Source: Alphaproteobacteria bacterium (GTDB lineage Bacteria; Pseudomonadota; Alphaproteobacteria; Rhodobacterales; Rhodobacteraceae). From it: DNA of 64,000 nucleotides. Shown in pieces: positions 43,091-52,207 of the stretch. Position 1 is the first letter of the stretch, and each line of letters begins with the position of its first letter. The stretch is from contig JAUHVR010000008.1 of NCBI GenBank assembly GCA_030424865.1, positions 62,001-126,000 on the forward strand. Reading direction: 5' to 3'. The notes under the pieces are model-generated. The model saw nothing but the letters and a program-made list of their open reading frames with translations, was not told the origin of the DNA and did not search any database. A program made the translations under genes and the position numbers.

Positions 43091-44575
43091 TCAGACGCTG
43101 AGCGTCGCCTGAACCGCGCGCTGCCAGGCAGCATAGCGGCGGTCGCGGGTCTCGGCCTCCATCGCGGGTTCGAACTTGCGTTCCAGCGCCCAGGTCTCGG
43201 CAAACTCGTCCGGGCCCGGATAGACCCCGGCGCGGTAGCCTGCCAGCCAGGCGGCCCCCATCGCGGTGGTCTCAAGCACCTTGGGCCGGTCGACCGGCGC
43301 GCCCAGGATGTCGGACAGGAACTGCATCGCCCAGTTGCTGGCGCTCATCCCGCCGTCGACGCGCAACTGGCTGCTGCCAGTGCTGCCCATGTCGCCCTGC
43401 ATCGCCTCCAGCAGGTCACGCGTCTGGAAGCCGACGCTTTCCAGCGCCGCCTTCGAAAATTCAGCGGGTCCCGAGTTCCGCGCCAGACCATAGACCGCGC
43501 CCCGGCAGTCCGCGTTCCAATACGGCGCGCCAAGGCCGGTAAAGGCCGGCACAAGGATCAGCTCTTGCGCCGGGTCGGCGCTTTCGGCCAGCCCTTGCGT
43601 TTCGCCCGCCGAGCCGATCACCCCCAGCCCGTCGCGCAGCCATTGCACCACGGCCCCGGCGATGAAGATCGAACCTTCCAGCGCAAAGGTCGGCTTGCCG
43701 TCAAGCTGATAGGCAATGGTCGTCAGCAGCCGGTTTTTCGAGGTCACCGGCGTGTCGCCCGTGTTCAACAGCGCAAAGCACCCGGTGCCATAGGTCGATT
43801 TCAGCATGCCCGGCTGGAAACAGGCCTGCCCCACGGTGGCCGCCTGTTGGTCGCCCGCAACGCCCAGGATCGGGATCGCGGCGCCAAACAGCGCCGCCTC
43901 GGTCACGCCGAACTCGGCGGCGCAGTCCTTGACCTCGGGCAGCACAGACATCGGGACATCCAGCAGATCACACATCTCGGCCGACCAGTGCCCGGCGCGG
44001 ATGTCGTAAAGCATCGTGCGCGCCGCGTTGGTGGCATCCGTCACATGCGCGGCACCACCGGTCAGGTTCCAGATCAGCCAGGTGTCGACGGTACCAAAAG
44101 CCAGTTCCCCGGCCTCGGCCCGCGCCCGGGCGCCTTCGACATTGTCCAAGAGCCACTTCAGCTTGGTGCCGCTAAAGTAGGGATCCAACAGCAGGCCGGT
44201 TTTTTCGGTCACCATGCCCTCGTGCCCCTCGGCCTTCAGCGCCTGGCACAGGTCAGACGTGCGGCGGTCCTGCCAGACGATGGCGCGGTGCACGGGCTGC
44301 CCGGTCGCCCGGTCCCACAGCAGCGTCGTTTCGCGCTGGTTGGTGATCCCGATGGCCGAGACATCACCCGCAGCAATTCCCGCCGTGTCCAGCGCCTGTT
44401 TGCAGGTCGCAAGGGTCGTCGCCCACAGATCGCCCGCCTCGTGTTCCACCCAGCCGCTGGCGGGGAAATGCTGGTCGAATTCCTGCTGCGCGCTGGCGAC
44501 CACGCCAAGTGCGCCGTCAAAGACGATGGCACGGGTTGAAGTTGTGCCCTGATCGATGGCCAATACGAATGTCAT
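43091..44575 (-). CDS. glpK: Glycerol kinase
   Basis: GlpK phosphorylates glycerol with ATP to glycerol 3-phosphate. The start ATG 44573-44575 gives 494 residues beginning [20 protein letters not shown], the FGGY signature start. Further motifs include [24 protein letters not shown]-like, [36 protein letters not shown] and [29 protein letters not shown]. It is monocistronic on the minus strand. The glycerol-3-phosphate dehydrogenase and GlpR genes lie 15.5 kb away beyond the Anbu and caspase operons. Confidence 0.97.
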   Translation of the reverse strand: MTFVLAIDQGTTSTRAIVFDGALGVVASAQQEFDQHFPASGWVEHEAGDLWATTLATCKQALDTAGIAAGDVSAIGITNQRETTLLWDRATGQPVHRAIVWQDRRTSDLCQALKAEGHEGMVTEKTGLLLDPYFSGTKLKWLLDNVEGARARAEAGELAFGTVDTWLIWNLTGGAAHVTDATNAARTMLYDIRAGHWSAEMCDLLDVPMSVLPEVKDCAAEFGVTEAALFGAAIPILGVAGDQQAATVGQACFQPGMLKSTYGTGCFALLNTGDTPVTSKNRLLTTIAYQLDGKPTFALEGSIFIAGAVVQWLRDGLGVIGSAGETQGLAESADPAQELILVPAFTGLGAPYWNADCRGAVYGLARNSGPAEFSKAALESVGFQTRDLLEAMQGDMGSTGSSQLRVDGGMSASNWAMQFLSDILGAPVDRPKVLETTAMGAAWLAGYRAGVYPGPDEFAETWALERKFEPAMEAETRDRRYAAWQRAVQATLSV

Positions 44576-44806
44576 GTGAGCGCTCCCATTTTCAGCAGTT
44601 CTAAGACGCGTCGCGACCTCTGGGAAGCCCCGTTTCACGCGGCATTTGCCCTGTGCCGCAACGGCGTGCGGGCCGTCGCCGAATGATCTGCCCAAATTTT
44701 AGGCGCATGTTTTTCGTATCCACAGCCATTTTCGGCTGGCCTCTGGCCAACCTTCTCGTGTTACGGTTCGTTACGAATTGATGAAGACCATAGAAAAAGA
44801 CAGGGA
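44576..44806. promoter_or_regulatory. Divergent region glpK / ATP-grasp with TTCG-type operator motifs
   Basis: This 231-nt gene-free stretch carries a perfect palindrome TTCGT-T-ACGAA at 44767-44777, just before the ATP-grasp gene, and a TTTTTCGTATCC string near 44707. A TTCGTAT string also occurs in the glpD-glpR gap (minus strand), where a DeoR-type operator is expected. Inference: GlpR could act here too. A small frame of nine codons from ATG 44781 ends in TGA overlapping the ATP-grasp ATG. Confidence 0.4.
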
Positions 44807-46225
44807 ATGACAGAGTATTTCGACGAGATGTGGGGCCTGTCGCAGCAGACCCGAGCGCCATACAAGAAATTCTCGGAGTGGTTCGAGGGCGAGGAACCCG
44901 CCCGATTGCGGGCCAAGCAACGTGAAGCCGAAGAGCTGTTTCGGCTGACGGGCATCACCTTCAACGTCTATGGCCGCGACGAGGCCGAGGAACGGCTGAT
45001 CCCCTTTGACATCATCCCTCGGGTGATCTCGGCCCGCGAATGGAAGAAGCTGTCGAAAGGCATCGACCAGCGCGTGCGCGCCATCAATGCCTTTTTGCAC
45101 GACATCTATCATCGGCAAGAGATCATCCGCGCTGGCCGCATCCCGCGCGAGATGATCGAAAAGAACGAAGCTTACCTGCCTCATATGATCGGCGTGCGTC
45201 CGCCGGGGGGGATCTACACCCATATCGTCGGAATCGATCTGGTGCGGACGGATGAAGACACATTCTACGTGCTCGAAGACAACGCCCGCACCCCCTCGGG
45301 TGTCAGCTACATGCTCGAAAACCGCGAGACGATGCTGCAGATGTTCCCCGAGCTTTTCAGCAAGACGCGGGTGCAGCCTGTTTCGGGCTATCCACGCGCG
45401 CTGCAGCAGTCGCTGGCGGCCTGTGCCCCCGAAAGCTGCAATGGCCCGCCCACGGTCGCGGTGCTGACGCCGGGGATCTACAACTCGGCCTACTACGAAC
45501 ATTCGTTCCTGGCCGACAAGATGGGAGTCGAACTGGTCGAAGGGTCCGACCTTCGGATTGTCGACGGTCATGTGGCCATGCGCACGACGCGGGGCTATCA
45601 GCCGATCGACGTGCTGTACCGCCGGATCGACGATGACTTCATCGACCCGCTGAACTTCAACCCAGACAGCATGCTGGGTGTTCCGGGCATCATGGACGTC
45701 TATCGTGCCGGGCGGATCACCATCGCGAATGCCCCGGGTGGCGGCATTTCGGACGACAAGGCGATTTACAGCTACATGCCTGAAATCGTTGAGTTCTACA
45801 CCGGCGAAAAGGCGATTCTTGAAAACGTGCCGACCTGGCGCTGCAACGAACCCGACAGCCTGCAATACGTGCTCGACAACCTCAAGGACCTGGTGGTCAA
45901 AGAGGTGCATGGATCGGGCGGCTACGGCATGTTGATCGGGCCGACCTCGTCCAAGAAGGAACTGGCCGAGTTCGAGGCCAAGCTGCGTGCGCGTCCGAAC
46001 AACTATATCGCCCAGCCGACGCTGTCGCTGTCGACGGTGCCGATCTTTACCAAGGCGGGACTTGCGCCCCGCCACGTCGATCTGCGCCCCTATGTCCTTG
46101 TCTCGCCCGACGGTGTGAACATCACCCCCGGAGGGCTGACGCGCGTTGCCTTGAAAAAAGGCTCGCTTGTGGTGAACTCGTCGCAGGGCGGCGGCACCAA
46201 GGACACCTGGGTGCTGGAGGACTGA
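44807..46225 (+). CDS. Circularly permuted ATP-grasp enzyme (type 2), Anbu operon
   Basis: This 472-residue protein of the circularly permuted ATP-grasp family (formerly DUF404/DUF407) has AINAFLHDIYHRQEIIRAGRIP, GIDLVRTDEDTFYVLEDNARTPSGVSYMLENR, RTTRGYQPIDVLYRRIDDDFIDPL, VHGSGGYGMLIGP and PRHVDLRPYVLVSPDGVNITPGGLTRVAL. ATP-grasp enzymes form amide or peptide-like bonds, but the substrate is unknown. It is the first gene of the four-gene Anbu operon, followed 4 nt later by the alpha-E gene. The association is known from many Gram-negative genomes. Confidence 0.93.
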   Translation: MTEYFDEMWGLSQQTRAPYKKFSEWFEGEEPARLRAKQREAEELFRLTGITFNVYGRDEAEERLIPFDIIPRVISAREWKKLSKGIDQRVRAINAFLHDIYHRQEIIRAGRIPREMIEKNEAYLPHMIGVRPPGGIYTHIVGIDLVRTDEDTFYVLEDNARTPSGVSYMLENRETMLQMFPELFSKTRVQPVSGYPRALQQSLAACAPESCNGPPTVAVLTPGIYNSAYYEHSFLADKMGVELVEGSDLRIVDGHVAMRTTRGYQPIDVLYRRIDDDFIDPLNFNPDSMLGVPGIMDVYRAGRITIANAPGGGISDDKAIYSYMPEIVEFYTGEKAILENVPTWRCNEPDSLQYVLDNLKDLVVKEVHGSGGYGMLIGPTSSKKELAEFEAKLRARPNNYIAQPTLSLSTVPIFTKAGLAPRHVDLRPYVLVSPDGVNITPGGLTRVALKKGSLVVNSSQGGGTKDTWVLED

Positions 46226-46229
46226 GGCG

Positions 46230-47171
46230 ATGCTGGGAAAAACCGCAGGGGGCCTGTTCTGGATGTCGCGCCAGTTGGAGCGATCGGAAAACACCGCCCG
46301 GATGATTGAAACCGGCCAGCGCATCGCGCTGACGCGTGGGGCCGACAGCGATGGCGAATGGGCCTCGATCCTGCGCACCGCCGCCGTGAGCTCGGGCCAC
46401 GCCGCAAAATATGACACCGTCACCCGTGAAAACGCGATTGACTGGATGCTGCGCGACAAGGCCAACCCTTCGTCCGTGTTGTGTTCGGTCGAAACCGCCC
46501 GCAACAACGCCCGCATGGTGCGGACGGCGCTGACGCACGAGTGCTGGGAAGCGGTCAACGCCGCCTATCTGAGGATCAAGGAACTTCTGGCCCGCCGCGT
46601 CAGCGAACGCGATCTGCCGCAGGTGCTGGCGACGATCCGCCAGCGCAGCGCCTTTGTGCGCGGTGCGATGCATGGCACGCTTTTGCGCAATGACATCTAC
46701 GATTTCATCCGCATCGGCACTTTCATGGAGCGCGCCGACAACACCGCCCGCATTCTGGATGTGAAATACTATGTCCTGCTGCCCATGGCCTCGTCCGTCG
46801 GGTCGCGGCTGGACAATGTGCAGTGGGAAACGATCCTGCGCTCGGTCAGCGCCGAGGGCGGATATCGCATGACCCATGGCCACAAGATCCGCCCGCGCGA
46901 GATTGCGCAGTTCCTGCTTTTGGACAAGCGCATGCCGCGCAGCCTGAATTTCTGTTGCTCGAAGATCCGCGACAACCTCGGATATCTGGCCAGCGACTAC
47001 GGCGAACGCCTGGACAGTCAGTCCTGCATCGACACGCTCTGCCGCCGCTTCATGTCCCACGACATCGACGCGATTTTTGACTACGGCTTGCACGAATACA
47101 TCCAGGACTTTCTGTCCGCACTGGCGGACCTGAGCCGCCAGATCGAAATCGACTATCGCTTCTATGAGTGA
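46230..47171 (+). CDS. Alpha-E domain protein (DUF403), Anbu operon
   Basis: This 313-residue all-helical alpha-E domain protein has the hallmark opening MLGKTAGGLFWMSRQLERSENTARMIE and later VKYYVLLPMASSVGSRLD. These genes accompany circularly permuted ATP-grasp and transglutaminase-like genes, and their molecular role is unknown. It starts 4 nt after the ATP-grasp stop and overlaps the transglutaminase gene by 8 nt. Confidence 0.94.
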   Translation: MLGKTAGGLFWMSRQLERSENTARMIETGQRIALTRGADSDGEWASILRTAAVSSGHAAKYDTVTRENAIDWMLRDKANPSSVLCSVETARNNARMVRTALTHECWEAVNAAYLRIKELLARRVSERDLPQVLATIRQRSAFVRGAMHGTLLRNDIYDFIRIGTFMERADNTARILDVKYYVLLPMASSVGSRLDNVQWETILRSVSAEGGYRMTHGHKIRPREIAQFLLLDKRMPRSLNFCCSKIRDNLGYLASDYGERLDSQSCIDTLCRRFMSHDIDAIFDYGLHEYIQDFLSALADLSRQIEIDYRFYE

Positions 47172-47991
47172 CGCCATGCTTCTGCGAATTTCCCACGTCA
47201 CCAAGTACAACTACGACGAACCGGTCGATTACGGCCTGCAGCAGGTGCGCCTGACGCCCAAGTCAACGCGGGCGCAGACGGTGCTGCAATGGTCCACGAC
47301 CGTCGACGGCGGCAAGCGTGAGCTTGGGTTCGAGGACCACAACCGCAACACGGTCGAGCTGTTCAGCTTTGACCCCGGCGCGAAATCTCTGGTGGTCCGG
47401 GCCGAGGGGCTTGTGCAACTGTCCAACACCCACGGCGTGGTTGGCCCGCACGAAGGGCACACACCGCTGTGGCTGTTTCAGCGAGACACGCCCCAGACCA
47501 AGGCGGGCAAGGCCTGCCGCGAACTGGCCAAGACCGCCGAGGGTGAAAACGATCTGGGCCTGTTGCACGACCTGTCGGCCAAAGTGTTGAGCGCCGTGAG
47601 CTACGAGACCGGCGAAACCAACAGCAGCTCGACCGCCGAAGAGGTGCTGGCCGCGGGCAAAGGCGTTTGCCAGGACCATGCGCATGTCTTCATCGCCTGC
47701 GCTCGCCACCTGGGCTTTCCGGCACGCTATGTCTCGGGCTACCTGATGATGGAAGACCGTGAGGAACAAGAGGCCACCCACGCCTGGGCCGAAGTCCATG
47801 TGGACGCTCTGGGATGGGTCGGATTCGACGTCCCGAACGAGATTTCCCCGGACGAAAGATACGTAAGGGTCGCAACAGGGCTGGACTATTCCGAGGCAGC
47901 CCCTGTATCGGGTCACCTGTACGGCTCGACCGCAGAGAACCTGACCGTTTCGGTGACGGTTTCGTCGCAACAGCAGAGCCAGAGCCAATAA
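47164..47991 (+). CDS. Transglutaminase-like cysteine protease family protein, Anbu operon
   Basis: This 275-residue protein of the bacterial transglutaminase family has an N-terminal beta domain (MLLRISHVTKYNYDEPVDYGLQQVRLTPK) and the catalytic core EVLAAGKGVCQDHAHVFIACARHLGFPARYVSGYL with the nucleophile cysteine, then ATHAWAEVHVDALGWVGFD supplying histidine and DPNEISPDERYV with the aspartate. ATG 47164 overlaps the upstream stop by 8 nt; ATG 47176 is an alternative. It may crosslink or hydrolyse peptide substrates with the ATP-grasp partner. Anbu follows 13 nt downstream. Confidence 0.93.
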   Translation: MSDAMLLRISHVTKYNYDEPVDYGLQQVRLTPKSTRAQTVLQWSTTVDGGKRELGFEDHNRNTVELFSFDPGAKSLVVRAEGLVQLSNTHGVVGPHEGHTPLWLFQRDTPQTKAGKACRELAKTAEGENDLGLLHDLSAKVLSAVSYETGETNSSSTAEEVLAAGKGVCQDHAHVFIACARHLGFPARYVSGYLMMEDREEQEATHAWAEVHVDALGWVGFDVPNEISPDERYVRVATGLDYSEAAPVSGHLYGSTAENLTVSVTVSSQQQSQSQ

Positions 47992-48004
47992 GAGGGGACA
48001 TCTG

Positions 48005-48745
48005 GTGACCTATTGCGTGGGAATGCGGCTGGACCGTGGTCTGGTGTTCATGTCGGACACTCGGACCAACGCCGGCGTCGACAATATCTCGACCTTCCGC
48101 AAGATGACCACCTGGGAAACGCCTGGCGAACGGATGATCACGTTGATGTCCTCGGGCAACCTGGCGACCACGCAAGCCGTGGTCAGCCTGCTTGAGGAAC
48201 GCACCAAGGCGCCCGATGATCGGGATCCTTCGATACTGCAGGTGCCCTCGATGTTCCAGGCGGCGCAACTGGTGTCCGGCCTTTTGCGCGAGGTGATCGA
48301 CGGCCATTCCCGCAACGGCCAGCAGGCCGACGCGGGCTTTGGCGCGACGCTGATCCTGGGCGGCCAGATCGCGGGCAGCGAACCCCGCCTGTTCCTGATC
48401 TACCCAGAGGGCAACTTTATCGAGGCAGGCGACGACACCCCCTATTTCCAGATCGGCGAGACCAAGTACGGCCGCCCGATCCTGGTGCGGGCCTATGATC
48501 CGTCGATGAGCTTTGAGGACGCGGTGAAGCTGCTGCTTGTGAGTTTCGATTCGACCATAAAGGCCAACCTTTCGGTCGGCCTGCCGCTCGATCTGCAGAT
48601 CTATGAAAAGGACAGCTTTGCCCGCGGCGAAGAGCGGCGGATCAGCAAAGACGACCCCTATTTCAACACGATCTCGACCGGCTGGGGCGACGCGCTGAAG
48701 CTGGCCTTCGACAGCCTGCCGGATTTCGAGTTCGACGCGGACTGA
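48005..48745 (+). CDS. Anbu proteasome-type peptidase (proteasome beta-subunit superfamily)
   Basis: Anbu is the proteasome-related N-terminal-nucleophile peptidase found with ATP-grasp, alpha-E and transglutaminase genes; it forms ring or helical-ring assemblies, but its physiological function is not settled. The GTG start at 48005 gives MTYCVGMRLDRGLVFMSDTR: removal of the initiator Met exposes Thr as the nucleophile, followed by D17 (SDTR) and a lysine near 32 (FRKMT), as in other proteasome subunits. Later motifs are MSSGNLATTQAVVSLL and GFGATLILGGQI. The 246-residue length fits. The convergent caspase operon ends 15 nt away, on the opposite strand. Confidence 0.94.
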   Translation: MTYCVGMRLDRGLVFMSDTRTNAGVDNISTFRKMTTWETPGERMITLMSSGNLATTQAVVSLLEERTKAPDDRDPSILQVPSMFQAAQLVSGLLREVIDGHSRNGQQADAGFGATLILGGQIAGSEPRLFLIYPEGNFIEAGDDTPYFQIGETKYGRPILVRAYDPSMSFEDAVKLLLVSFDSTIKANLSVGLPLDLQIYEKDSFARGEERRISKDDPYFNTISTGWGDALKLAFDSLPDFEFDAD

Positions 48746-48760
48746 TCCCGTGCGGCGGGA

Positions 48761-50443
48761 TCAGGGCGCCGGCTTTTGCCCGGTGGACTGGTTTCGCAGG
48801 TACTTGCCATAGGCCCAACCGGAAATCCCGCCCCAGGACACCGTGCACCAGCGCATCCGATAGCCCTTTTCGATCTGGCAATCGCTGACCGAGATGCCAT
48901 TTGCGGTCGGCGGCAGCTCGGCCACGACCTGATACTGCGTCCCCGGCCCGGCGCGCACGTTCAGCGCCTCGTTCATCGGGTGATCCGTGACCTGATAGCT
49001 GCCCGAGAACCGCGAGCGCGCGGCCGTGCTGCGCCCCTGTCGCAGGTACTTGCCGTAGGAATACCCCTTGATGCAGCCATAGACGATTTCACACCAACCC
49101 GAGCTTTGGCAATTGACGTGGCTTAGACCTTCGGCGTTGAACGGCAATTCCCCGATAGGCGAGAACCGCGTGCTGGGGCCCCCGCGTACAAACAGCGTGT
49201 CATCGGTCGGGATCGAGGTGACCACCCAGGACCCCGTCTGCGAGGGGCATTGCGTGCGGATGCCGATCATGTCGGTCGAAACATCATCGTCCCCACGGTT
49301 CACCACGGGCGGCTGCGGCGGTTGAGGCGGCTCGACAGGTGTCACAGGCTCGGCCGGTTTTTCAAGGGCGGCGATCCGCGCGGCGGCCTCTTCAACATAC
49401 TGACCGCTGGAAAAGGCCAGCATGTAGGTCCGGTAGGCCGAGACGGTGTTCTTGGCCACGGTCAGATCCCAGAACTCTCGGTCGGCAAAGTCATCGACCA
49501 GCTTGCGCGCATCCGGGGCGCGGGAATGGTTGGGGTAGCGGGCCAGAAAATCCTCGAGCGGTTGGCGTTCGCCGCTGGCCACAGCGTCCAGATAGACCAC
49601 CAGAGGGTCTTCGCGCACCACCGGCGCCTCGACGACCTCGGGCTCTTCGGGCTCGACGGGCGGCTGAATCACCGGACCGGTTTCGGCCCCGGCAAGATAG
49701 ATCGCCTCGTCCGGAAGCTGCATGCGTTCGATCGGCACCTGGCGGTCATTGGTCAACTCGCGCACCTGCGATCGCACGCGGCGAAAGAGGCGACCAACCT
49801 CAAGCCCCGGTTCATCCACCGCGGCAAGCAAAGCCTGTGTGTAGGGGCTGTGCATTCCGTCGCCATCATCCGCTGTGCGCCCCTCTTGGGCGGCAAAGCT
49901 GACCACGATGCCGCTTTCGCCTTCGACCGAAACCGGCGCCAGCCCGCGTGACAGCGAGCGCGTGCCGTTGTTCCGGACCATCTGCGCGCCAAAGGGGTTG
50001 TCCCGGCAGGCGTCCAGCATGACGATGCCCAGCTTCTTGGCCAGCCGCACGGTCGACAAGGCCTGCTCAAGCGAGATGGTCTCGAACTGCGCTGTCGCCT
50101 CGGATCGCATCTGGGCATCAATCGGGATCAGGTAGTTCTGACCGCTCATTTCGATGCCATGCCCGGCGTAGAAAACAACGGCAATGTCGGCACGCAGGGC
50201 CTTTTCGGTGAACGTGCCAAGCGCGATGCGGAACTGCTGGCCGGTCAGATCCTCATGCAGGTCGACTTCAAAACCCAGGGTTTCAAACTTCGCCGCCACG
50301 GCGCGCGCGTCGTTGGCCGGGTTTCGAAGCGGCGTGGCGTTCTGGTAAGCCGAATTGCCGATGACCAGTGCAACCCGCACTTCGGCCAAGGCCTGAACAC
50401 ACCACAAAATGGCGATTCCCATTGCCAGAGCTATCGACCGCAT
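48761..50443 (-). CDS. Exported caspase-like peptidase with two C-terminal SH3b domains (caspase C of the operon)
   Basis: This 560-residue caspase-fold (C14-like) protein has a signal peptide (IALAMGIAILWCVQALA). The catalytic dyad is intact: H95 in YAGHGIEMSG and C146 in LDACRDNPFG. Residues 25-280 form the p20-like core, then a proline/glutamate-rich linker. Residues about 395-470 and 485-552 each look like a bacterial SH3 domain, with WVVTSIPTDDTLFVRGGPS...WCEIVYG and LNVRAGPGTQYQVVAELPP...WCTVSWGGISGWAYG, typical of cell-wall-binding SH3b. Upstream is its paralog, 24 nt away, sharing the first ~330 residues. It is last in the six-gene operon. Confidence 0.9.
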   Translation of the reverse strand: MRSIALAMGIAILWCVQALAEVRVALVIGNSAYQNATPLRNPANDARAVAAKFETLGFEVDLHEDLTGQQFRIALGTFTEKALRADIAVVFYAGHGIEMSGQNYLIPIDAQMRSEATAQFETISLEQALSTVRLAKKLGIVMLDACRDNPFGAQMVRNNGTRSLSRGLAPVSVEGESGIVVSFAAQEGRTADDGDGMHSPYTQALLAAVDEPGLEVGRLFRRVRSQVRELTNDRQVPIERMQLPDEAIYLAGAETGPVIQPPVEPEEPEVVEAPVVREDPLVVYLDAVASGERQPLEDFLARYPNHSRAPDARKLVDDFADREFWDLTVAKNTVSAYRTYMLAFSSGQYVEEAAARIAALEKPAEPVTPVEPPQPPQPPVVNRGDDDVSTDMIGIRTQCPSQTGSWVVTSIPTDDTLFVRGGPSTRFSPIGELPFNAEGLSHVNCQSSGWCEIVYGCIKGYSYGKYLRQGRSTAARSRFSGSYQVTDHPMNEALNVRAGPGTQYQVVAELPPTANGISVSDCQIEKGYRMRWCTVSWGGISGWAYGKYLRNQSTGQKPAP

Positions 50444-50467
50444 GGGTCTCTCCTCCCTTAGTCCGAC

Positions 50468-52177
50468 CTAGCGCAGCAGGTCGTTCACACGGTCCGCCGT
50501 CATCTTTGCCACGCAAATCGCGATGCCGTTGCCGCTGCGTCCACAGCGTGCGTCCCGTTGTTTGAGCCAGTCACGCTGACGTGCAGGGGTCACTTTACCG
50601 AGATTTCGCGCGTTTTTGTAGGCACTTAGCAAAAATTGATCTTGTTGGGCCAAGGAATCGTCCCGGCAGATGGCCAACTCGATCGGGGTCGAGGCCTTGG
50701 CGCAATTGTACGATGGGGCAATACGTCCGCTGAAGGTGCCGCTGTCCAGTCCCGCGATACGCACCTCCAGAAGTGTCTGGACACACCGATCAAGGCGGTC
50801 CTCCTGATTGGCACAGATCGCCTCGCGCAGCCCCACCCAACTGCGCTGGCTGGCAGCCGTGACGCGCCTTGCATCCAGCGCACGTTTGTAAGAGGCCGAC
50901 AATTGCTGATCCAGCCGCGCCAGCGTGTTGCTGTTGCAGATCGCGCGTTCCACCGAGGTCCGCGCCTTGGCGCAATCAAAGCTCGGGGACACGCGTGTCA
51001 CGACAGGCGGCTCTGGTTCCGGTTCGGGCTCTGGCTCTGGCTCTGGTTCTGGATCCGGGACGACGACCGGCTTTTGCAGCGCCGCGATCCGTTGTGCGGC
51101 CTCATCGACATACTGGCCCGACGAAAAGGCGATCATGTAGCGCCGATAGGCCGTCACCGTGTTCATCTCAACCGTTCGCGCCCAAAAGGCGTCATCCTCG
51201 TAGCTTTCAAGCAGCGCTCGGGCGTCCTTGGCCTTGGGGTGATCGGGATACCGGCGCAGGAATTCGGCCAGAGGCCTGGACTCGCCCGAGGTGACGGCGT
51301 CCAGAAAGACCACGTAGGGGTCCTCGGCCAAAGGCTCGGGCTGCACCACAACGGGATCAGGCTGGGGCGCAGGCTCGGGTTCCGGGTCCGGTAAGACAAC
51401 CACCTCGGGCGCAAGATAGATGGCCCGGTCCGGCAGTTGCATCCGCTCGATCGGCACCTGACGGCCGTTGGTGGCAGTGCGCACCTGCGCACGCACCTTG
51501 CGGAAGACGCGCCCCACCTCGAGCCCGGGTTCGTCGATCACGTCCAGCACGGCCTGCGTATAGGGGCTGTGCATCCCGTCGCCGTCATCCGCGGTGCGGC
51601 CCTCTTGGGCGGCAAAGCTGACGACGATGCCGCTTTCCCCTTCGACCGACACGGGCGCCAGCCCGCGCGTGATCGCACGCGTGCCGTTGTTTCGCGTCAT
51701 CGTCGCGCCAAAAGGGTTGTCGCGGCAGGCGTCCAGCATGACGATGCCAAGTCCGCTTGCCTGGCGCACCGCCGACAAAACATCGTCGAGCGAGATCGTT
51801 TCGAACTTGGCGGTGGCCTCGGATGTCATCGAGGCGTCCGTGGGGATCAGATAGTTCTTTCCGCTTAGCTCGATCCCGTGACCGGCGTAGTAGAACAGCG
51901 CCAGATCGGCCCGCAGGGCCTTTTCGGTGAACTGGCCAAGCGCGATGCGGAATCCCTGCCCCGTCAGATCGGTTTCAAGCGCCACATCAAAGCCCAGACC
52001 GCGCAATTTTTCCGCAATCGCACGCGAGTCGTTTCCGGGATTGGCCAGCGGCGTGGCGTTGTCATAGGCAGAGTTGCCGACCACCAGCGCAACGCGGGTT
52101 TCGGCCAAGGCTGAAAAAGCGAAACAGGCGGCAATGACTGCCGCCTGCACCCTGAAAATCCAATGGGTCACAGGCAA
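50468..52177 (-). CDS. Exported caspase-like peptidase with two LprI-like C-terminal repeats (caspase B of the operon)
   Basis: This 569-residue paralog of the following gene has a TTG start with AGAGG at good spacing, giving a signal peptide (VQAAVIAACFAFSALA). Catalytic H100 (YAGHGIELSG) and C151 (LDACRDNPFG) are intact. The N-terminal ~360 residues align closely with caspase C. After a (EP)n linker (PDPEPEPEPEPEPEPEP) come two repeats resembling the LprI / DUF1311 lysozyme-inhibitor-like domain: CAKARTSVERAICNSNTLARLD and CAKASTPIELAICRDDSLAQQD, each ending in a conserved Trp-containing helix. So paralogs share the peptidase but swapped the C-terminal targeting domain. Gaps are 30 nt upstream and 24 nt downstream. 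Confidence 0.88.
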   Translation of the reverse strand: MPVTHWIFRVQAAVIAACFAFSALAETRVALVVGNSAYDNATPLANPGNDSRAIAEKLRGLGFDVALETDLTGQGFRIALGQFTEKALRADLALFYYAGHGIELSGKNYLIPTDASMTSEATAKFETISLDDVLSAVRQASGLGIVMLDACRDNPFGATMTRNNGTRAITRGLAPVSVEGESGIVVSFAAQEGRTADDGDGMHSPYTQAVLDVIDEPGLEVGRVFRKVRAQVRTATNGRQVPIERMQLPDRAIYLAPEVVVLPDPEPEPAPQPDPVVVQPEPLAEDPYVVFLDAVTSGESRPLAEFLRRYPDHPKAKDARALLESYEDDAFWARTVEMNTVTAYRRYMIAFSSGQYVDEAAQRIAALQKPVVVPDPEPEPEPEPEPEPEPPVVTRVSPSFDCAKARTSVERAICNSNTLARLDQQLSASYKRALDARRVTAASQRSWVGLREAICANQEDRLDRCVQTLLEVRIAGLDSGTFSGRIAPSYNCAKASTPIELAICRDDSLAQQDQFLLSAYKNARNLGKVTPARQRDWLKQRDARCGRSGNGIAICVAKMTADRVNDLLR

Positions 52178-52207
52178 TAATCCCCCTCTTGCCTGTCTAC
52201 CTTAGGG

